A stretch of 64,000 bases of DNA. Source: Candidatus Abyssobacteria bacterium SURF_17 (GTDB lineage: Bacteria; Abyssobacteria; SURF-5). This document shows positions 9,573-18,397 of the stretch, piece after piece. Below the pieces are notes generated by a model, which saw only the letters and a program-made list of their open reading frames with translations, did not search any database and had not been told where the DNA came from. Within the stretch, counting starts at the first letter, position 1. Each line of letters begins with the position of its first letter. The translations under genes were made by a program, and so were the position numbers. The stretch spans positions 19,970 through 83,969 of the forward strand of contig QZKI01000013.1 of NCBI GenBank assembly GCA_003598055.1, in the 5' to 3' direction.

Positions 9573-9737
9573 CCTTTCCCTGAGAAAACATATAAGCGGT
9601 CGTTACACAATGGATGGAGAAACAGCCGGGTTGTGCCACCGATACAGGCAATCAAACACGCGGTTTTGCTCCGTTTCAAACTTCTCGGTCTGGCGCTCGC
9701 GTTTCATTCAGTCCCTGCATTCCGCCGCCGCAGGCGC

Positions 9738-9896
9738 TCATAGGCCACCGCGCGTAATCACGAAGTACATGAAGACACAAAAAAGCGCCATTCCGACCGC
9801 GAGGAAGATCAAGAAGCGAATGGGGTTGGCATACTTTGGGATGGTTCGCTGATAGGCATCCTTTTTCTTCCTCATCTTGGTCTTCGTCCGTGCCAT
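9738..9896 (-). CDS. Very small membrane protein, 52 aa
   Basis: Unrecognised small protein. The frame reads a strongly basic N-terminus (MARTKTKMRKKKDAYQ) followed by one membrane helix (about residues 28-47, IRFLIFLAVGMALFCVFMYFV) and a short tail ending TRGGL. This basic-then-helix layout is typical of true small inner-membrane proteins and unlikely by chance. No strong ribosome site is visible. A longer frame on the same strand (9676-9993) overlaps it but has no protein-like features. Confidence 0.55.
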   Translation of the reverse strand: MARTKTKMRKKKDAYQRTIPKYANPIRFLIFLAVGMALFCVFMYFVITRGGL

Positions 9897-9982
9897 GAAA
9901 CGTATCGATTCTCCCATTCGGACCCCGCGAGCCTATTCCCGCGCGATGCTTTCGGGGCTCCGCGTTTTCCCTTCCCGGGACG

Positions 9983-10168
9983 TTATTTTTCACCGAGCGT
10001 CATATAGTACTGCAGGCACTTCTTGCAACTGCCATCCGATTCTTTCCAATCCGGATGCTCTTGGGAAATCCGGTTGAGCACATATTTCTCGGTGTCAAAA
10101 TGGAGCTTGAAGCTTTCCCGGCTCACCTCTGATCCGCAGAGCGGACAAACGACTTTGTTTTCTGCCAT
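9983..10168 (-). CDS. Small zinc-ribbon-like protein, 61 aa
   Basis: Unrecognised short protein with two Cys pairs, CPLCGSE near the start and CKKC near residues 48-51, spaced as in small zinc fingers; a His (LHF) lies between. A GGGGGAT ribosome-binding site sits just before the ATG. A possible promoter on the minus strand is TTGCCG (10270-10265 area), 17 bases and TATAAT (10247-10242). Function unknown; a nucleic-acid or protein contact role is only a guess. Confidence 0.6.
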   Translation of the reverse strand: MAENKVVCPLCGSEVSRESFKLHFDTEKYVLNRISQEHPDWKESDGSCKKCLQYYMTLGEK

Positions 10169-10219
10169 ACTAGATCCCCCTTCAAAGGCCTATATGTACC
10201 TTAGAGGCGTTGTGTATTC

Positions 10220-10249
10220 TTGAAATATGACTACCTTATCCATTATACA
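10220..10249 (+). promoter_or_regulatory. Possible promoter of the PilZ gene pair
   Basis: TTGAAA (10220-10225), an 18-base spacer and TATACA (10244-10249) on the plus strand. It overlaps a TATAAT on the opposite strand (10247-10242), so the two divergent transcripts would start from overlapping sites. Confidence 0.4.
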
Positions 10250-10398
10250 GAAACGAATGGAAAACGGCAAAAGGGCGTGGGAATAACACGAAAGGTGCAC
10301 GATACCGTCCTTCACTTGCCTTTTCGGGACCGGTATGATATTTTGATTCAAGGCAGGTTGTACGAGCGGGAACAGTTGCCGGACACAAGCAACCCGAA

Positions 10399-10764
10399 AT
10401 GCCGGAATCCACAGCAAGAAAGAAAGCCCATCGGAGCGCGGAGAGGTATCATTGTCCGCCGTTTTTTGTCGCGCGCATTACAGGCGGTGGAAAGATAGAA
10501 GAACGCGCCACGGTGGAGGATTTGAGTCTGTGCGGATTGTGCGCACGCACTTCATGCGAATTCGAGCAGGGGAGCGCTGTGGAGATTGAACTGATAAGTT
10601 CTTACGTTGCGCCGGTAAGGGTCTGCGCACGGGTGAGATGGGTATCGCCGCCGCAATGCGAAGGGTCTCATCACCTGGTGGGTTTTACCATACAGCGGGT
10701 ACGCATTGTTGACTGGTTCAGATTCATGAAACTTATCGCTCAGCTCAAGCGGGAGGTATGGTAG
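10399..10764 (+). CDS. PilZ-domain protein
   Basis: Probable c-di-GMP effector made of one PilZ domain. The 121-residue protein has a basic N-terminal patch (RKKAHRSAER) that could supply the RxxxR motif, then DLSLCG for the D/NxSxxG motif, followed by beta-rich sequence (VRVCARVRWV, HHLVGFTI) as in PilZ barrels. Its stop is directly followed by the ATG of a second PilZ gene. The start is uncertain because no clear ribosome site is seen. Binding of c-di-GMP is inferred from the family and should be held loosely since the first motif is imperfect. Confidence 0.7.
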   Translation: MPESTARKKAHRSAERYHCPPFFVARITGGGKIEERATVEDLSLCGLCARTSCEFEQGSAVEIELISSYVAPVRVCARVRWVSPPQCEGSHHLVGFTIQRVRIVDWFRFMKLIAQLKREVW

Positions 10765-11163
10765 ATGGCCACGACAAAGATGCGGTCAAGCGCGGCGCAG
10801 ACCTATGGCGGTCCCGAGAGGCGGAAAGCGCAAAGAATTCCGGTCAGCTACCCCATCCGTCTCCGATTTATCTCATCCGCCGGCGAGGCCCTTGAACGAT
10901 ACGCCCAGACCAGGAACGTTTCCTCCACCGGCGTCCTTTGCGGCTCCTTGGACGCGCCGGAACCGGGCATGAAGGTCGACTTTTCCATCGGAGTGCCATC
11001 CGCGTATGCCCGTTCACTCCCTACGGCCCAGCTCAACGGCCTGGCCGTTGTCGCCCGGCGCGAGCCCCCCGCCATGAATGAGGCGTTAGAGCTCGAGAGG
11101 AACATAGCTCTCAAGTTCCTCACAAGGCCTGTCCTCTCGACGGAACTCTCAATGTTCGATTGA
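10765..11163 (+). CDS. PilZ-domain protein (second of tandem pair)
   Basis: 132-residue probable c-di-GMP binding protein. RRKAQR (residues about 19-24) fits RxxxR, and NVSSTG (about 51-56) fits D/NxSxxG, with the expected distance between them. The remainder is beta-rich, ending ALKFL. The ATG abuts the stop of the preceding PilZ gene, so both proteins are made from one mRNA. No output domain is fused, so it must act on another protein. The family commonly adjusts motility, adhesion or polymer export; no such genes are next to it. Confidence 0.8.
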   Translation: MATTKMRSSAAQTYGGPERRKAQRIPVSYPIRLRFISSAGEALERYAQTRNVSSTGVLCGSLDAPEPGMKVDFSIGVPSAYARSLPTAQLNGLAVVARREPPAMNEALELERNIALKFLTRPVLSTELSMFD

Positions 11164-11191
11164 CGTCGATTGGTCTGACCGCACCATCTCA

Positions 11192-11683
11192 TCAACAAGT
11201 CATTTCATCCGGTAGTTGTGCCTTCCTCGCCTCGGGAATAGGGAGAGGAATGCCATACGTGTTGGGAGACAACTCCTTATAATAGATGACTTCCCGTGTT
11301 GGCTGTGGAAGGTTATCGATGTAGCCGCTCATCCGAAATCCCAGCGCCACATGCATCTTTCTGGAGACCTCGTTGTCCTCTTCGGTGGAACTGAAGAGTT
11401 TCCCGTTCCATGAGTGAGTCGCCACCTTCTCGATCAACCTGCGGGCGACACCCTTCCGTCTGAAGTCCGGATGCACTGTGAGAAGGGAAACGTACAGGCA
11501 GCCGACGAAATTCGTCTCAAACGTTATGAAGCCGACAACCTGCCCATCCGCGCCCGCGACATACATTCGCGCGTCCGCGATCCTCGCTTCTAAGAAATTC
11601 GGCCATTTGCCCGTGCTGAACAGCGACTTGTTCAGGTTCACGCATTGTTGATAGTCACTTCTTTTGGCGAGCCTTATTTCCAT
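11192..11683 (-). CDS. GNAT-family N-acetyltransferase
   Basis: Acetyl-CoA-dependent acetyltransferase of 163 residues. The acetyl-CoA motif A is seen as LTVHPDFRRKGVARRLIEKV (Q/RxxGxG/A), preceded by beta strands GQVVGFITFE and GCLYVSLL and followed by the C-terminal half with VALGFRMSGY. The substrate is unknown. It is the last member of the long minus-strand gene run, 60 bp after the TIM-barrel gene. Confidence 0.85.
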   Translation of the reverse strand: MEIRLAKRSDYQQCVNLNKSLFSTGKWPNFLEARIADARMYVAGADGQVVGFITFETNFVGCLYVSLLTVHPDFRRKGVARRLIEKVATHSWNGKLFSSTEEDNEVSRKMHVALGFRMSGYIDNLPQPTREVIYYKELSPNTYGIPLPIPEARKAQLPDEMTC

Positions 11684-11743
11684 AGAAAGACGGTCATCTG
11701 ACGGCAGTAATCGGCACTGCTTGTTCTCCGGGACATCACATTA

Positions 11744-12568
11744 TCAGGAGGGAAGTTGGAGATTATGGTGTTTGATATAATCGAGCGTACTGGGCAATTT
11801 GTCCAGCGTCATCTCAAGGGTCATCAACGGACGCACTCCTCGTTCCCGGAGCAACCGATACGCTCTGCGAAAGTCGACATTTCCTTCGCCGAACGCGAGA
11901 TGCAGGTCATTCTGGGCGTCGTTGTCATTGATGTGCACCTTCACGATGTATTTGCCGAGCACATCAACCCACTCTTCGAGCGAAACTGCGGAATACACGT
12001 TCACGTGGCCGATGTCAAGGCAGATTTGCATGTAGGATGAGCCGACCGTCTCGATGACTCTCCGGAGGAAGTATGGCGCGCTCAAGAACATGTTCTCGAT
12101 TGCAATGACGATGCCGAGACGCCGTGCGTGGTTGACGACTGGCTTCCACGTCTTCATGCTTGTCTTCAGCCACATATCGCGATAGTCCTTGGGAATCAGC
12201 GGATTGAGCCCGAGATGAAAAACAACTATTCTGGCCTTCAGCAACGCGCTGATGTTGAGACACCGCATGAAATTGAATTTGGTATAGTCGCGGATGACAG
12301 TGTCCTGACTGCCAGGGTTGAGGTCGAAAAGGGGCCCGTGGACGCTCACGCCCACGCCTTCCGCCTCGAGCCGCTTCCCCATGGCTTTTACCTCGGCATG
12401 GGGGAAATTGCGTATCCAGCCGGTGTCATACATCATCACCTCGACATCCAAATTGTTCGCCTTCAGGAAAGCGAGGTTTGCGTCGATAGCCTCGAACGGA
12501 ACCGTAACGGCATAACGGGAATTCCCGTCCCGCCTCGCGCTACCAGCTCCTATCCGGCCGGAACGCAT
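11744..12568 (-). CDS. Xylose isomerase-like TIM-barrel protein
   Basis: Member of the AP endonuclease 2 / sugar isomerase TIM-barrel superfamily. Metal-ligand-like residues occur at strand ends: SVHGP, VFHLG, AIENMF, CLDIGH, KVHINDND and TLEM. This pattern fits either endonuclease IV-type or sugar epimerase/isomerase enzymes; the substrate is not known. The start is uncertain: ATG 12568 is given, ATG 12604 also lies in frame, and both fall inside the end of the yraN gene, which it overlaps. With the shorter form it is 274 residues. Confidence 0.8.
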   Translation of the reverse strand: MRSGRIGAGSARRDGNSRYAVTVPFEAIDANLAFLKANNLDVEVMMYDTGWIRNFPHAEVKAMGKRLEAEGVGVSVHGPLFDLNPGSQDTVIRDYTKFNFMRCLNISALLKARIVVFHLGLNPLIPKDYRDMWLKTSMKTWKPVVNHARRLGIVIAIENMFLSAPYFLRRVIETVGSSYMQICLDIGHVNVYSAVSLEEWVDVLGKYIVKVHINDNDAQNDLHLAFGEGNVDFRRAYRLLRERGVRPLMTLEMTLDKLPSTLDYIKHHNLQLPS

Positions 12569-12923
12569 CTTTGATGATCTCAATGTGCGAACTTTTCTCT
12601 TCATCGTTCATGACAATTGCGACGACGTCAAAACGGCATGCAACATCATCGAACTTCTTCTTCTTCTGGAGATACCAGCGAGCCGCCGTGCACAGCCGTT
12701 TTCTCTTCCGTGCGATGACGCTCTCCTGGGGCAGTCCGAATTCGAGCGATGTCCGCGTTCTCACTTCGACGAAAACCAGACAGTTCCCATCGCGCGCCAC
12801 AATATCGATCTCGCCAGCGGGCGTCCGGAAATTTCGCTCCACTATCTTGTAACGCGACTTCTTGAGAGCGCGGACGGCGCGCTCTTCGCCCGCTGCTCCC
12901 CGCTCGATAGCGTTGCCTGCCAC
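12540..12923 (-). CDS. yraN: YraN/UPF0102 family nuclease-fold protein
   Basis: Small protein with a Holliday-junction resolvase-like restriction fold. The 127 residues show G..GE..A, then NFRTPAGEIDIVARDG and LVFVEVRTR, which give the D-x(n)-E-x-K-like catalytic pattern (here EID, VEVR) of this family. Function in bacteria remains poorly defined; a DNA metabolism role is generally assumed. It begins 4 bp after scpA and overlaps the following TIM-barrel gene. Confidence 0.9.
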   Translation of the reverse strand: MAGNAIERGAAGEERAVRALKKSRYKIVERNFRTPAGEIDIVARDGNCLVFVEVRTRTSLEFGLPQESVIARKRKRLCTAARWYLQKKKKFDDVACRFDVVAIVMNDEEKSSHIEIIKDAFRPDRSW

Positions 12924-12927
12924 CGCA

Positions 12928-13641
12928 TCAGCCCTTCTGGAGAAGAAATATCCTTATCTCCGCGAATAGTTTCGTCTGCCGCGCGACCACTTCCTTCAAA
13001 CGTATGAGCTCCAGGAGCGCCAGGAACGTGGATATCAGGGCGACCTTCGTCGTCGCCGCTCCCCCGAAGATTTCATCCAACAAAATATTGCCCTTTTGTT
13101 TGAGAAGCGCTCTAATTTCTTCCATTTTCTCTTCAATGCTGACTTCCTCGAGCGTGATCTCCCGAAACGGCTCCTCGGTTGCATATTCGAGCACGCGCTT
13201 GAATGCCTGAAGCAGTTCAAACAACGAGACCTCGATCAAAGGCTCCCCGGTCTCGAGGTCTTCCTCCTCTTTGAAATTCCGCTGGAAGTGAGTGCTTTCA
13301 ACCGCAGCCATGTGATCGAGGTTATCGGCCAGTTCTTTGTACTTCTTATACTCGAGTATCTGCTCGATGAGCTCGAATCGCGGGTCGTCCTCCTGTTCTT
13401 CTTCGCCAGGCTGAGTCGGCAGCAGCATACGCGACTTTATTTCCACGAGCGTGGCCGCCATAACAAGGAACTCGCTGGCAATCTCGAGGTCGAGCTGCTC
13501 CATCATTTTCAAGTACTCGACATACTGCTCCGTGATTGTTGCTATCGGAATATCATAGATGTCCACTTCGTTGAGCTTGATAAGATGCAGCAGCAGGTCG
13601 AGCGGTCCCTCGAAGTTGGTGAGCTTGAGCTTGTATGTCAT
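12928..13641 (-). CDS. scpA: Segregation and condensation protein A
   Basis: Kleisin subunit of the SMC-ScpAB condensin, needed for chromosome compaction and segregation. The 237-residue protein opens with FEGPLDLLLHLIKLNEVDIYDIPI, the kleisin N-terminal helix region that binds SMC, and ends with a winged-helix tail (FLALLELIRLKEV...FAEIRIF). Its ATG overlaps the stop of trpS by 4 bp. scpB is not in this window. Confidence 0.95.
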   Translation of the reverse strand: MTYKLKLTNFEGPLDLLLHLIKLNEVDIYDIPIATITEQYVEYLKMMEQLDLEIASEFLVMAATLVEIKSRMLLPTQPGEEEQEDDPRFELIEQILEYKKYKELADNLDHMAAVESTHFQRNFKEEEDLETGEPLIEVSLFELLQAFKRVLEYATEEPFREITLEEVSIEEKMEEIRALLKQKGNILLDEIFGGAATTKVALISTFLALLELIRLKEVVARQTKLFAEIRIFLLQKG

Positions 13642-14651
13642 ATGCGCATCGCTTTCCGGACTTCGTCCATCGTGGCCGCGGCACTGGCCCTTGCCCGTTC
13701 GGCTCCCTCGGCAAGAATCGCCTTAACGCGCTTCGGGTCTGACGCGAATTCGGAGCGAGCCGACCTGAACGGGCGCAGATACTCATTCAGGTATCTTGCG
13801 AGCGCCTGCTTATCTTCAACGCAGCCGATCTCGGCGGTGCGACACTCTCGGTCCACGCGCTCGACCCACTCGCGAGGGGCGAATATCTTCTGGAGGTCGA
13901 AGACCGGGCATATATCTGGATTGCCCGGGTCGGTCCTGCGTTTGCGCGCGGGGTCGGTGAGCATCTGCATCACCTTCTGGGTTGTTTCCTCTTCGGAATC
14001 CGACAGCAAAATGGCATTGCCATACCGCTTGCTCATTTTCCTGCCGTCGATTCCGCGGATTAGCGGCGTTTCGGTAAGCATTGACTGCGGCTCCGGGAAA
14101 ACCTCCCCATACAGATGATGGAACCGCCGCGCAAGCTCCCGCGTGAACTCAAGGTGAGGCAGTTGGTCCTGCCCGACGGGCACCGCGTGGGCTTTGTACA
14201 CGAGGATGTCGGCAGCCTGCAGCATGGGATAACCGAGGAATCCGTGAGTGGCGATCTCGCGGCCCTCGTACTCCTCTAGCGCCTCCTTGTATGTGGGCAC
14301 GCGCTCGAGCCAGCCCAGCGGAGTGATCATCGAGAACAGCAGATACAGTTCGGCATGTTCCTTGACGTGCGATTGCACGAAGATGACGCTTTTCTTGGGG
14401 TCGAGGCCGGCCGCAAGCCAATCATACACCATTTCGATGATGTTTGACTGGATGCCTTCCGAATTCTCGTACTCCGTCGTCAGCGCATGCCAGTCGGCCA
14501 CCATATAGTACGTCTCGTTTCCCTCATCCTGCAGTCGTCTCCAGTTGCTAAGTGCGCCAAGAAGATGGCCTATATGAAGCTTGCCGCTCGGGCGCATGCC
14601 GCTCAGTATCCTCAGTCTCGCCATCACCTTCTCCGTTCCGACTTCCTTCAT
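13638..14651 (-). CDS. trpS: Tryptophanyl-tRNA synthetase
   Basis: Class I aminoacyl-tRNA synthetase charging tRNA-Trp. The HIGH box is HIGHLLGALSNW, and the second ATP signature is KMSKRYGN. Length is 337 residues from ATG 14651, which overlaps the upstream stop as ATGA and follows GAGGTGG; ATG 14624 (MARLRILSGMRP) is an alternative that also has a fair ribosome site. The frame stays open further upstream only as another frame of the radical SAM gene. The C-terminal helical region is complete. Confidence 0.95.
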   Translation of the reverse strand: MKEVGTEKVMARLRILSGMRPSGKLHIGHLLGALSNWRRLQDEGNETYYMVADWHALTTEYENSEGIQSNIIEMVYDWLAAGLDPKKSVIFVQSHVKEHAELYLLFSMITPLGWLERVPTYKEALEEYEGREIATHGFLGYPMLQAADILVYKAHAVPVGQDQLPHLEFTRELARRFHHLYGEVFPEPQSMLTETPLIRGIDGRKMSKRYGNAILLSDSEEETTQKVMQMLTDPARKRRTDPGNPDICPVFDLQKIFAPREWVERVDRECRTAEIGCVEDKQALARYLNEYLRPFRSARSEFASDPKRVKAILAEGAERARASAAATMDEVRKAMRI

Positions 14652-16024
14652 CCCACCTCGTTGTAATGCCGTTCCCTGAATCCGACGCCCAGCTCCTCGC
14701 GGGCGAGCTTGCTGCATGCCTCCAACTCGTCGGGGTCGATATCGAGCGCGGTCACGCTCACCTCGGGGATATGCTTCTTGCACTCGCGGATGAATTCAAG
14801 GATTGACGAAAACGTCCAGGGCCCGAATTTCGGCCTGCACAGGTCAAAGTATTTCTCGGCGGTCGAGCTGTTCAGGCTGACCGAAACCGAATCCACCAGT
14901 CCCGCCAACTCAGGCACCACATTCCGGCCATGGATAAGGTTCGCCTGCCCGTTCGTGTTGACACGGACTTTGCAGCCGCGCTCTTTGAGGAGTCGTGCCA
15001 CCTGCTTGATCACATCGAGCCGGAGAAACGGCTCGCCCAACCCGCAGAAGACGACCTCCTTATATGAACGTTCCCGGCGTTGACCGACCGCGCCGATGAT
15101 ATCATCAGCGCTAGGGTCTCGTTTCAGAGTGAGATTGTGCCCCTTTATATACGGACTCTTGAACCGCGTGCAGAACGTGCACTCGTTCGTGCACGCGCCC
15201 GTCACATTGATGTAGAGCGAGTCTCTGATGGGATAGACCACGACCTCGCCGTTCTCGCCCATCGGCAGGCCGAAGAGCTGTTTGGCGTTCAGTGAAGTAA
15301 TCCGCTCCACATCATCAAGGCTCAGCCCTTTCAGGCGCGCCAACTCTTGCGCGACGTAGCGCACGAATGCCGGTTCATTCCGCTTCCCCCTCTTTGGCTG
15401 AGGAGTCAGGTAGGGAGCGTCGGTTTCCAAAACGAGCCTCTCAATCGGAATCTGTTCCACAACAGAGCGGAGGCCTCCCGCATTGGGATACGTTAGCGGC
15501 CCGGCAACCGAAACGAAAAAGCCCCATTCGAGCGCCTGCTCCGCGAGCCTGGCGTCTCCAGAAAAACAGTGCATCACTCCTCCCACCAGTCTCCCCGCAT
15601 GTTCCGACAGTATGTGCGCTGAATCCTCATGGGCATCCCGGTCATGTATGATGACCGGCAGTCCCAGTTCTTCGGCAAGGCTCAGGTGCGCATCAAATGC
15701 CTCGCGCTGCTCTTCTGGAGGCGAGAGATTCCTATAGAAATCAAATCCGGTCTCCCCAATTGCGACCACTTTTGGATGCCGCGCCAGCCGACGCAGCTCC
15801 TCGATCGCCGACTCGCTTGCCGTGGACGCATCGTGCGGATGTATTCCGACTGCCGCCAGCAGTTTGGCGCTCTGTTCGGACATCGCAATAGCCCGCTTGC
15901 TCGAATCTACATCGAATCCGACGACAGTAATGTACTCGATACCGGCCGCCTCGGCATTGTCGAGGACGCTCGGCAAATCATCGGAGAACTCAGGCATCTG
16001 CAAATGTGCGTGGGTATCTATCAC
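14648..16024 (-). CDS. TatD metal-dependent hydrolase fused to a radical SAM domain
   Basis: Two-domain protein of 458 residues. The first about 260 residues are a TatD-type amidohydrolase barrel, with IDTHAHL at the start, GIHPHD, GETGFDFYR, IHDRDA, HCFSGD and ETDAPYLTPQPKRGKRNEP. The second half is a radical SAM enzyme: TGACTNECTFCTRFK supplies C-x3-C-x2-C for the cluster, with FCGLGEPFLR and VRVNTNGQ following. The start is taken as GTG 16024 because it overlaps the metG stop as GTGA and puts the IDTHAH motif at the N-terminus. The two activities are often encoded side by side, and a fusion is known for TatD-associated radical SAM proteins. The TatD half suggests 3'-exonuclease or RNA/DNA repair activity; the radical SAM reaction is not known. 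Confidence 0.9.
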   Translation of the reverse strand: MIDTHAHLQMPEFSDDLPSVLDNAEAAGIEYITVVGFDVDSSKRAIAMSEQSAKLLAAVGIHPHDASTASESAIEELRRLARHPKVVAIGETGFDFYRNLSPPEEQREAFDAHLSLAEELGLPVIIHDRDAHEDSAHILSEHAGRLVGGVMHCFSGDARLAEQALEWGFFVSVAGPLTYPNAGGLRSVVEQIPIERLVLETDAPYLTPQPKRGKRNEPAFVRYVAQELARLKGLSLDDVERITSLNAKQLFGLPMGENGEVVVYPIRDSLYINVTGACTNECTFCTRFKSPYIKGHNLTLKRDPSADDIIGAVGQRRERSYKEVVFCGLGEPFLRLDVIKQVARLLKERGCKVRVNTNGQANLIHGRNVVPELAGLVDSVSVSLNSSTAEKYFDLCRPKFGPWTFSSILEFIRECKKHIPEVSVTALDIDPDELEACSKLAREELGVGFRERHYNEVG

Positions 16025-17553
16025 ACCTTCACCCTTGGAAAGAGCGGCTCGCCCGGTGCTATCTTTGAACCTTCCTGCAACAAGCCCCACTTCCTCGCCG
16101 ACTCGAAGGTGCCTTCTTCCGCTTTATCGAGTCCGAGTTGGGAAAGCATCTTTTCCGCTGTTGCGGGCATGAACGGCGCCAGCAAAACCGCGATTATTCG
16201 GAGCGACTCCGCGAGATTATAGAGAACGGCATTCAGCCGCGTCTTTGATTCCGCCTTCTTGGCTAATTCCCATGGCGCATTCTCTTCAACATACTTGTTG
16301 CATCTCCGGATGAAGGTCCAGATTTCTTCGAGTGCGGAGTTGAATTGCAGGTTGTCCAGTTGCGTTTTCACTCGTTCCGGCAGCGCCGCGGCCATCCCGA
16401 GAATTTCGGCATCCGCCGACTCGCGACCTCCCGCCCGTGGAATCGAGCCGCCATCGTACTTCTTTATCATGGCAAGCGCGCGGCTGAGAAGATTTCCGAG
16501 ATCGTTTGCCAGCTCGTTGTTAATTCTCGCTATCATGGCCGAAAGCGAGAAGTCGGCGTCTTTGCCGAAGGTGCCTTCTCGCATCAGGAAATAGCGAACC
16601 GCATCAACGCCATACGTTTCAACAAGCTCTACTGGGTCAACGACGTTGCCGATCGATTTCGACATCTTCTGGCCTTCGACCGTCCACCAGCCATGGCCGA
16701 ACACGCGCCTGGGCAGCGGCAGGTTCGCCGCCATGAGCATAGCAGGCCATATGACGGTGTGGAACCATAGAATCTCCTTCCCGATCAGGTGCAAGTCGGC
16801 GGGCCAAAGGGTTTTGAAGCGGCCCTCGTCTGTCCCGTATCCGGAGGCCGTAATGTAATTGATGAGCGCGTCTATCCACACATATATGGTGCGCTCCGGG
16901 TCACCGGGCACCGGAATTCCCCACTTCACCGTCGTTCGGCTGATGCTCAGGTCGTTCAATCCCTGTCGAATGCGGCTTAAGACTTCGTTCCGGCGCGTTT
17001 CCGGCTCGATAAATCCTGGATGTATCCGTATGTGCTCGAGCAGTTTGTCCGCAAACGCGGAGAGCTTAAAGAAGTAGCTTTTCTCTTTCAGGCGTTCCAC
17101 CGCGCGTCCGCAGTCCGGACATTTACCATCTACAATCTGCGTCTCCGTCCAGAAGGTCTCGTCCGGCACGCAGTACCAGCCCTCGTAATCCCCTTCGTAA
17201 ATGTAGTTGTTTGCCCTGATGGTCTCGAATAATTTCTGAACGCCTTGCTTGTGATAGTCGTCGGTGGTGCGAATGAGATGGTCGTAGCTGATGTTCAACG
17301 TTTGCCACGCCTCACGGAATCTCCCGACAACGATGTCCACCCATTCCTTCGGAGTCTTCCCATGGCTCTTGGCCGACTGCTCAATCTTGGTGCCGTGCTC
17401 ATCCGTACCGGTGAGAAAGAAAACGTCATATCCTTCCATCCGTTTGAACCGTGCGAGAACGTCGGCGGCAATGGTGCAATATGCGTGTCCAATGTGAGGA
17501 ACATCATTCACATAATATATGGGAGTGGTCAGGTAGAATTTCGGATTCGCCAT
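16021..17553 (-). CDS. metG: Methionyl-tRNA synthetase
   Basis: Class I synthetase charging initiator and elongator tRNA-Met. The HIGH box is HIGHAYCTI, the KMSKS loop is QKMSKSIGN, and the connective domain has CVPDETFW and CPDC, a reduced zinc knuckle. At 510 residues it ends after the anticodon-binding helices and lacks the extra C-terminal tRNA-binding domain found in longer MetG proteins. It starts 9 bp after ricT and is translationally linked to the next gene through GTGA. Confidence 0.96.
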   Translation of the reverse strand: MANPKFYLTTPIYYVNDVPHIGHAYCTIAADVLARFKRMEGYDVFFLTGTDEHGTKIEQSAKSHGKTPKEWVDIVVGRFREAWQTLNISYDHLIRTTDDYHKQGVQKLFETIRANNYIYEGDYEGWYCVPDETFWTETQIVDGKCPDCGRAVERLKEKSYFFKLSAFADKLLEHIRIHPGFIEPETRRNEVLSRIRQGLNDLSISRTTVKWGIPVPGDPERTIYVWIDALINYITASGYGTDEGRFKTLWPADLHLIGKEILWFHTVIWPAMLMAANLPLPRRVFGHGWWTVEGQKMSKSIGNVVDPVELVETYGVDAVRYFLMREGTFGKDADFSLSAMIARINNELANDLGNLLSRALAMIKKYDGGSIPRAGGRESADAEILGMAAALPERVKTQLDNLQFNSALEEIWTFIRRCNKYVEENAPWELAKKAESKTRLNAVLYNLAESLRIIAVLLAPFMPATAEKMLSQLGLDKAEEGTFESARKWGLLQEGSKIAPGEPLFPRVKV

Positions 17554-17561
17554 GAACGAAG

Positions 17562-18299
17562 TTATCTCCCTCCCAAACCATTCTCGACGGTATCATCCGT
17601 CTCTTCGCTGGCGGTTTCTTCGCCGGGTTCGCTCTCAGCTTTCTGTGCGCCTGCGGCCTGGTAGCAGGCATATTCATATTGAATGCAACACATGAGCCTT
17701 CCGCACTGGCCGGAAATCTTTGTGGGATTCAATGCAAGGCTTTGCTTCTTTGCCATTTTGATGGATACCGGCGAGAATTCCTGCAGGAACGTGGCGCAGC
17801 ACAGCGGCCTGCCGCAGCAGCCCATTCCGCCGACCATGCGAGCTTCGTCACGCACGCCGATCTGGCGCAACTCGATGCGCGTACGGAACTGATGCGCGAG
17901 GTCTTTCACCAGTTCCCGGAAATCCACCCGAGTCTCTGAACGAAAATAGAATAATATTTTGCTCCTGTCGAGCGCTGCCTCAACGCCGACGAGTTTCATC
18001 GGGAGCTCACGTTCCTCGATTTTGTTTTCGCATATCTTGAACGCATCCTGCTCGAGTTGAAGCAGTTCTTCATGGCGTTTTCTGTCTTCCGCAGTCGCTT
18101 TTCGAACCGCTTTCATCATCTTTTCCAGACAAGGCTCCGCCAGAGCAATATGCCGAGGTTCAACCACAACTTCTCCGAGCCTTAAACCGATGTCAGTCCT
18201 CACGACGCAGGCGTCGCCCGGCCTGAGGTTCAGCCCTTCCGCCCGAAACGTGTGGACACGGCCTTCTTCCTTAAATTTGAGTCTACCGACCGCTATCAT
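17562..18299 (-). CDS. ricT: PSP1-domain protein (RicT/YaaT-like)
   Basis: Cytoplasmic protein of the RicT family; in Bacillus it works with RicA and RicF in an Fe-S containing complex that helps RNase Y. The 245 residues contain the PSP1 region (RTDIGLRLGEVV, SETRVDFRELVKDL) and the cysteine set GGMGCCGRPLCCATFL and SGQCGRLMCCIQYE. An acidic tail follows. ATG 18299 is preferred because GAGGTGATC lies just before it; GTG 18308 is the alternative. The gene sits between holB and metG, a common order in many bacteria. Confidence 0.9.
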   Translation of the reverse strand: MIAVGRLKFKEEGRVHTFRAEGLNLRPGDACVVRTDIGLRLGEVVVEPRHIALAEPCLEKMMKAVRKATAEDRKRHEELLQLEQDAFKICENKIEERELPMKLVGVEAALDRSKILFYFRSETRVDFRELVKDLAHQFRTRIELRQIGVRDEARMVGGMGCCGRPLCCATFLQEFSPVSIKMAKKQSLALNPTKISGQCGRLMCCIQYEYACYQAAGAQKAESEPGEETASEETDDTVENGLGGR

Positions 18300-18397
18300 A
18301 ATGATCACCTCAACGCCTGTTTATCATAAGCGGGCCTGCGTCATCCCGCTCACTGCCAGCATTCAATTTGCCATGCAACGTCGGGGAGAACCCCGTT

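Noticed and set aside
18380..18393. Hairpin between holB and ricT as a terminator
   Set aside because: No T run on the minus strand, which is the direction of transcription.
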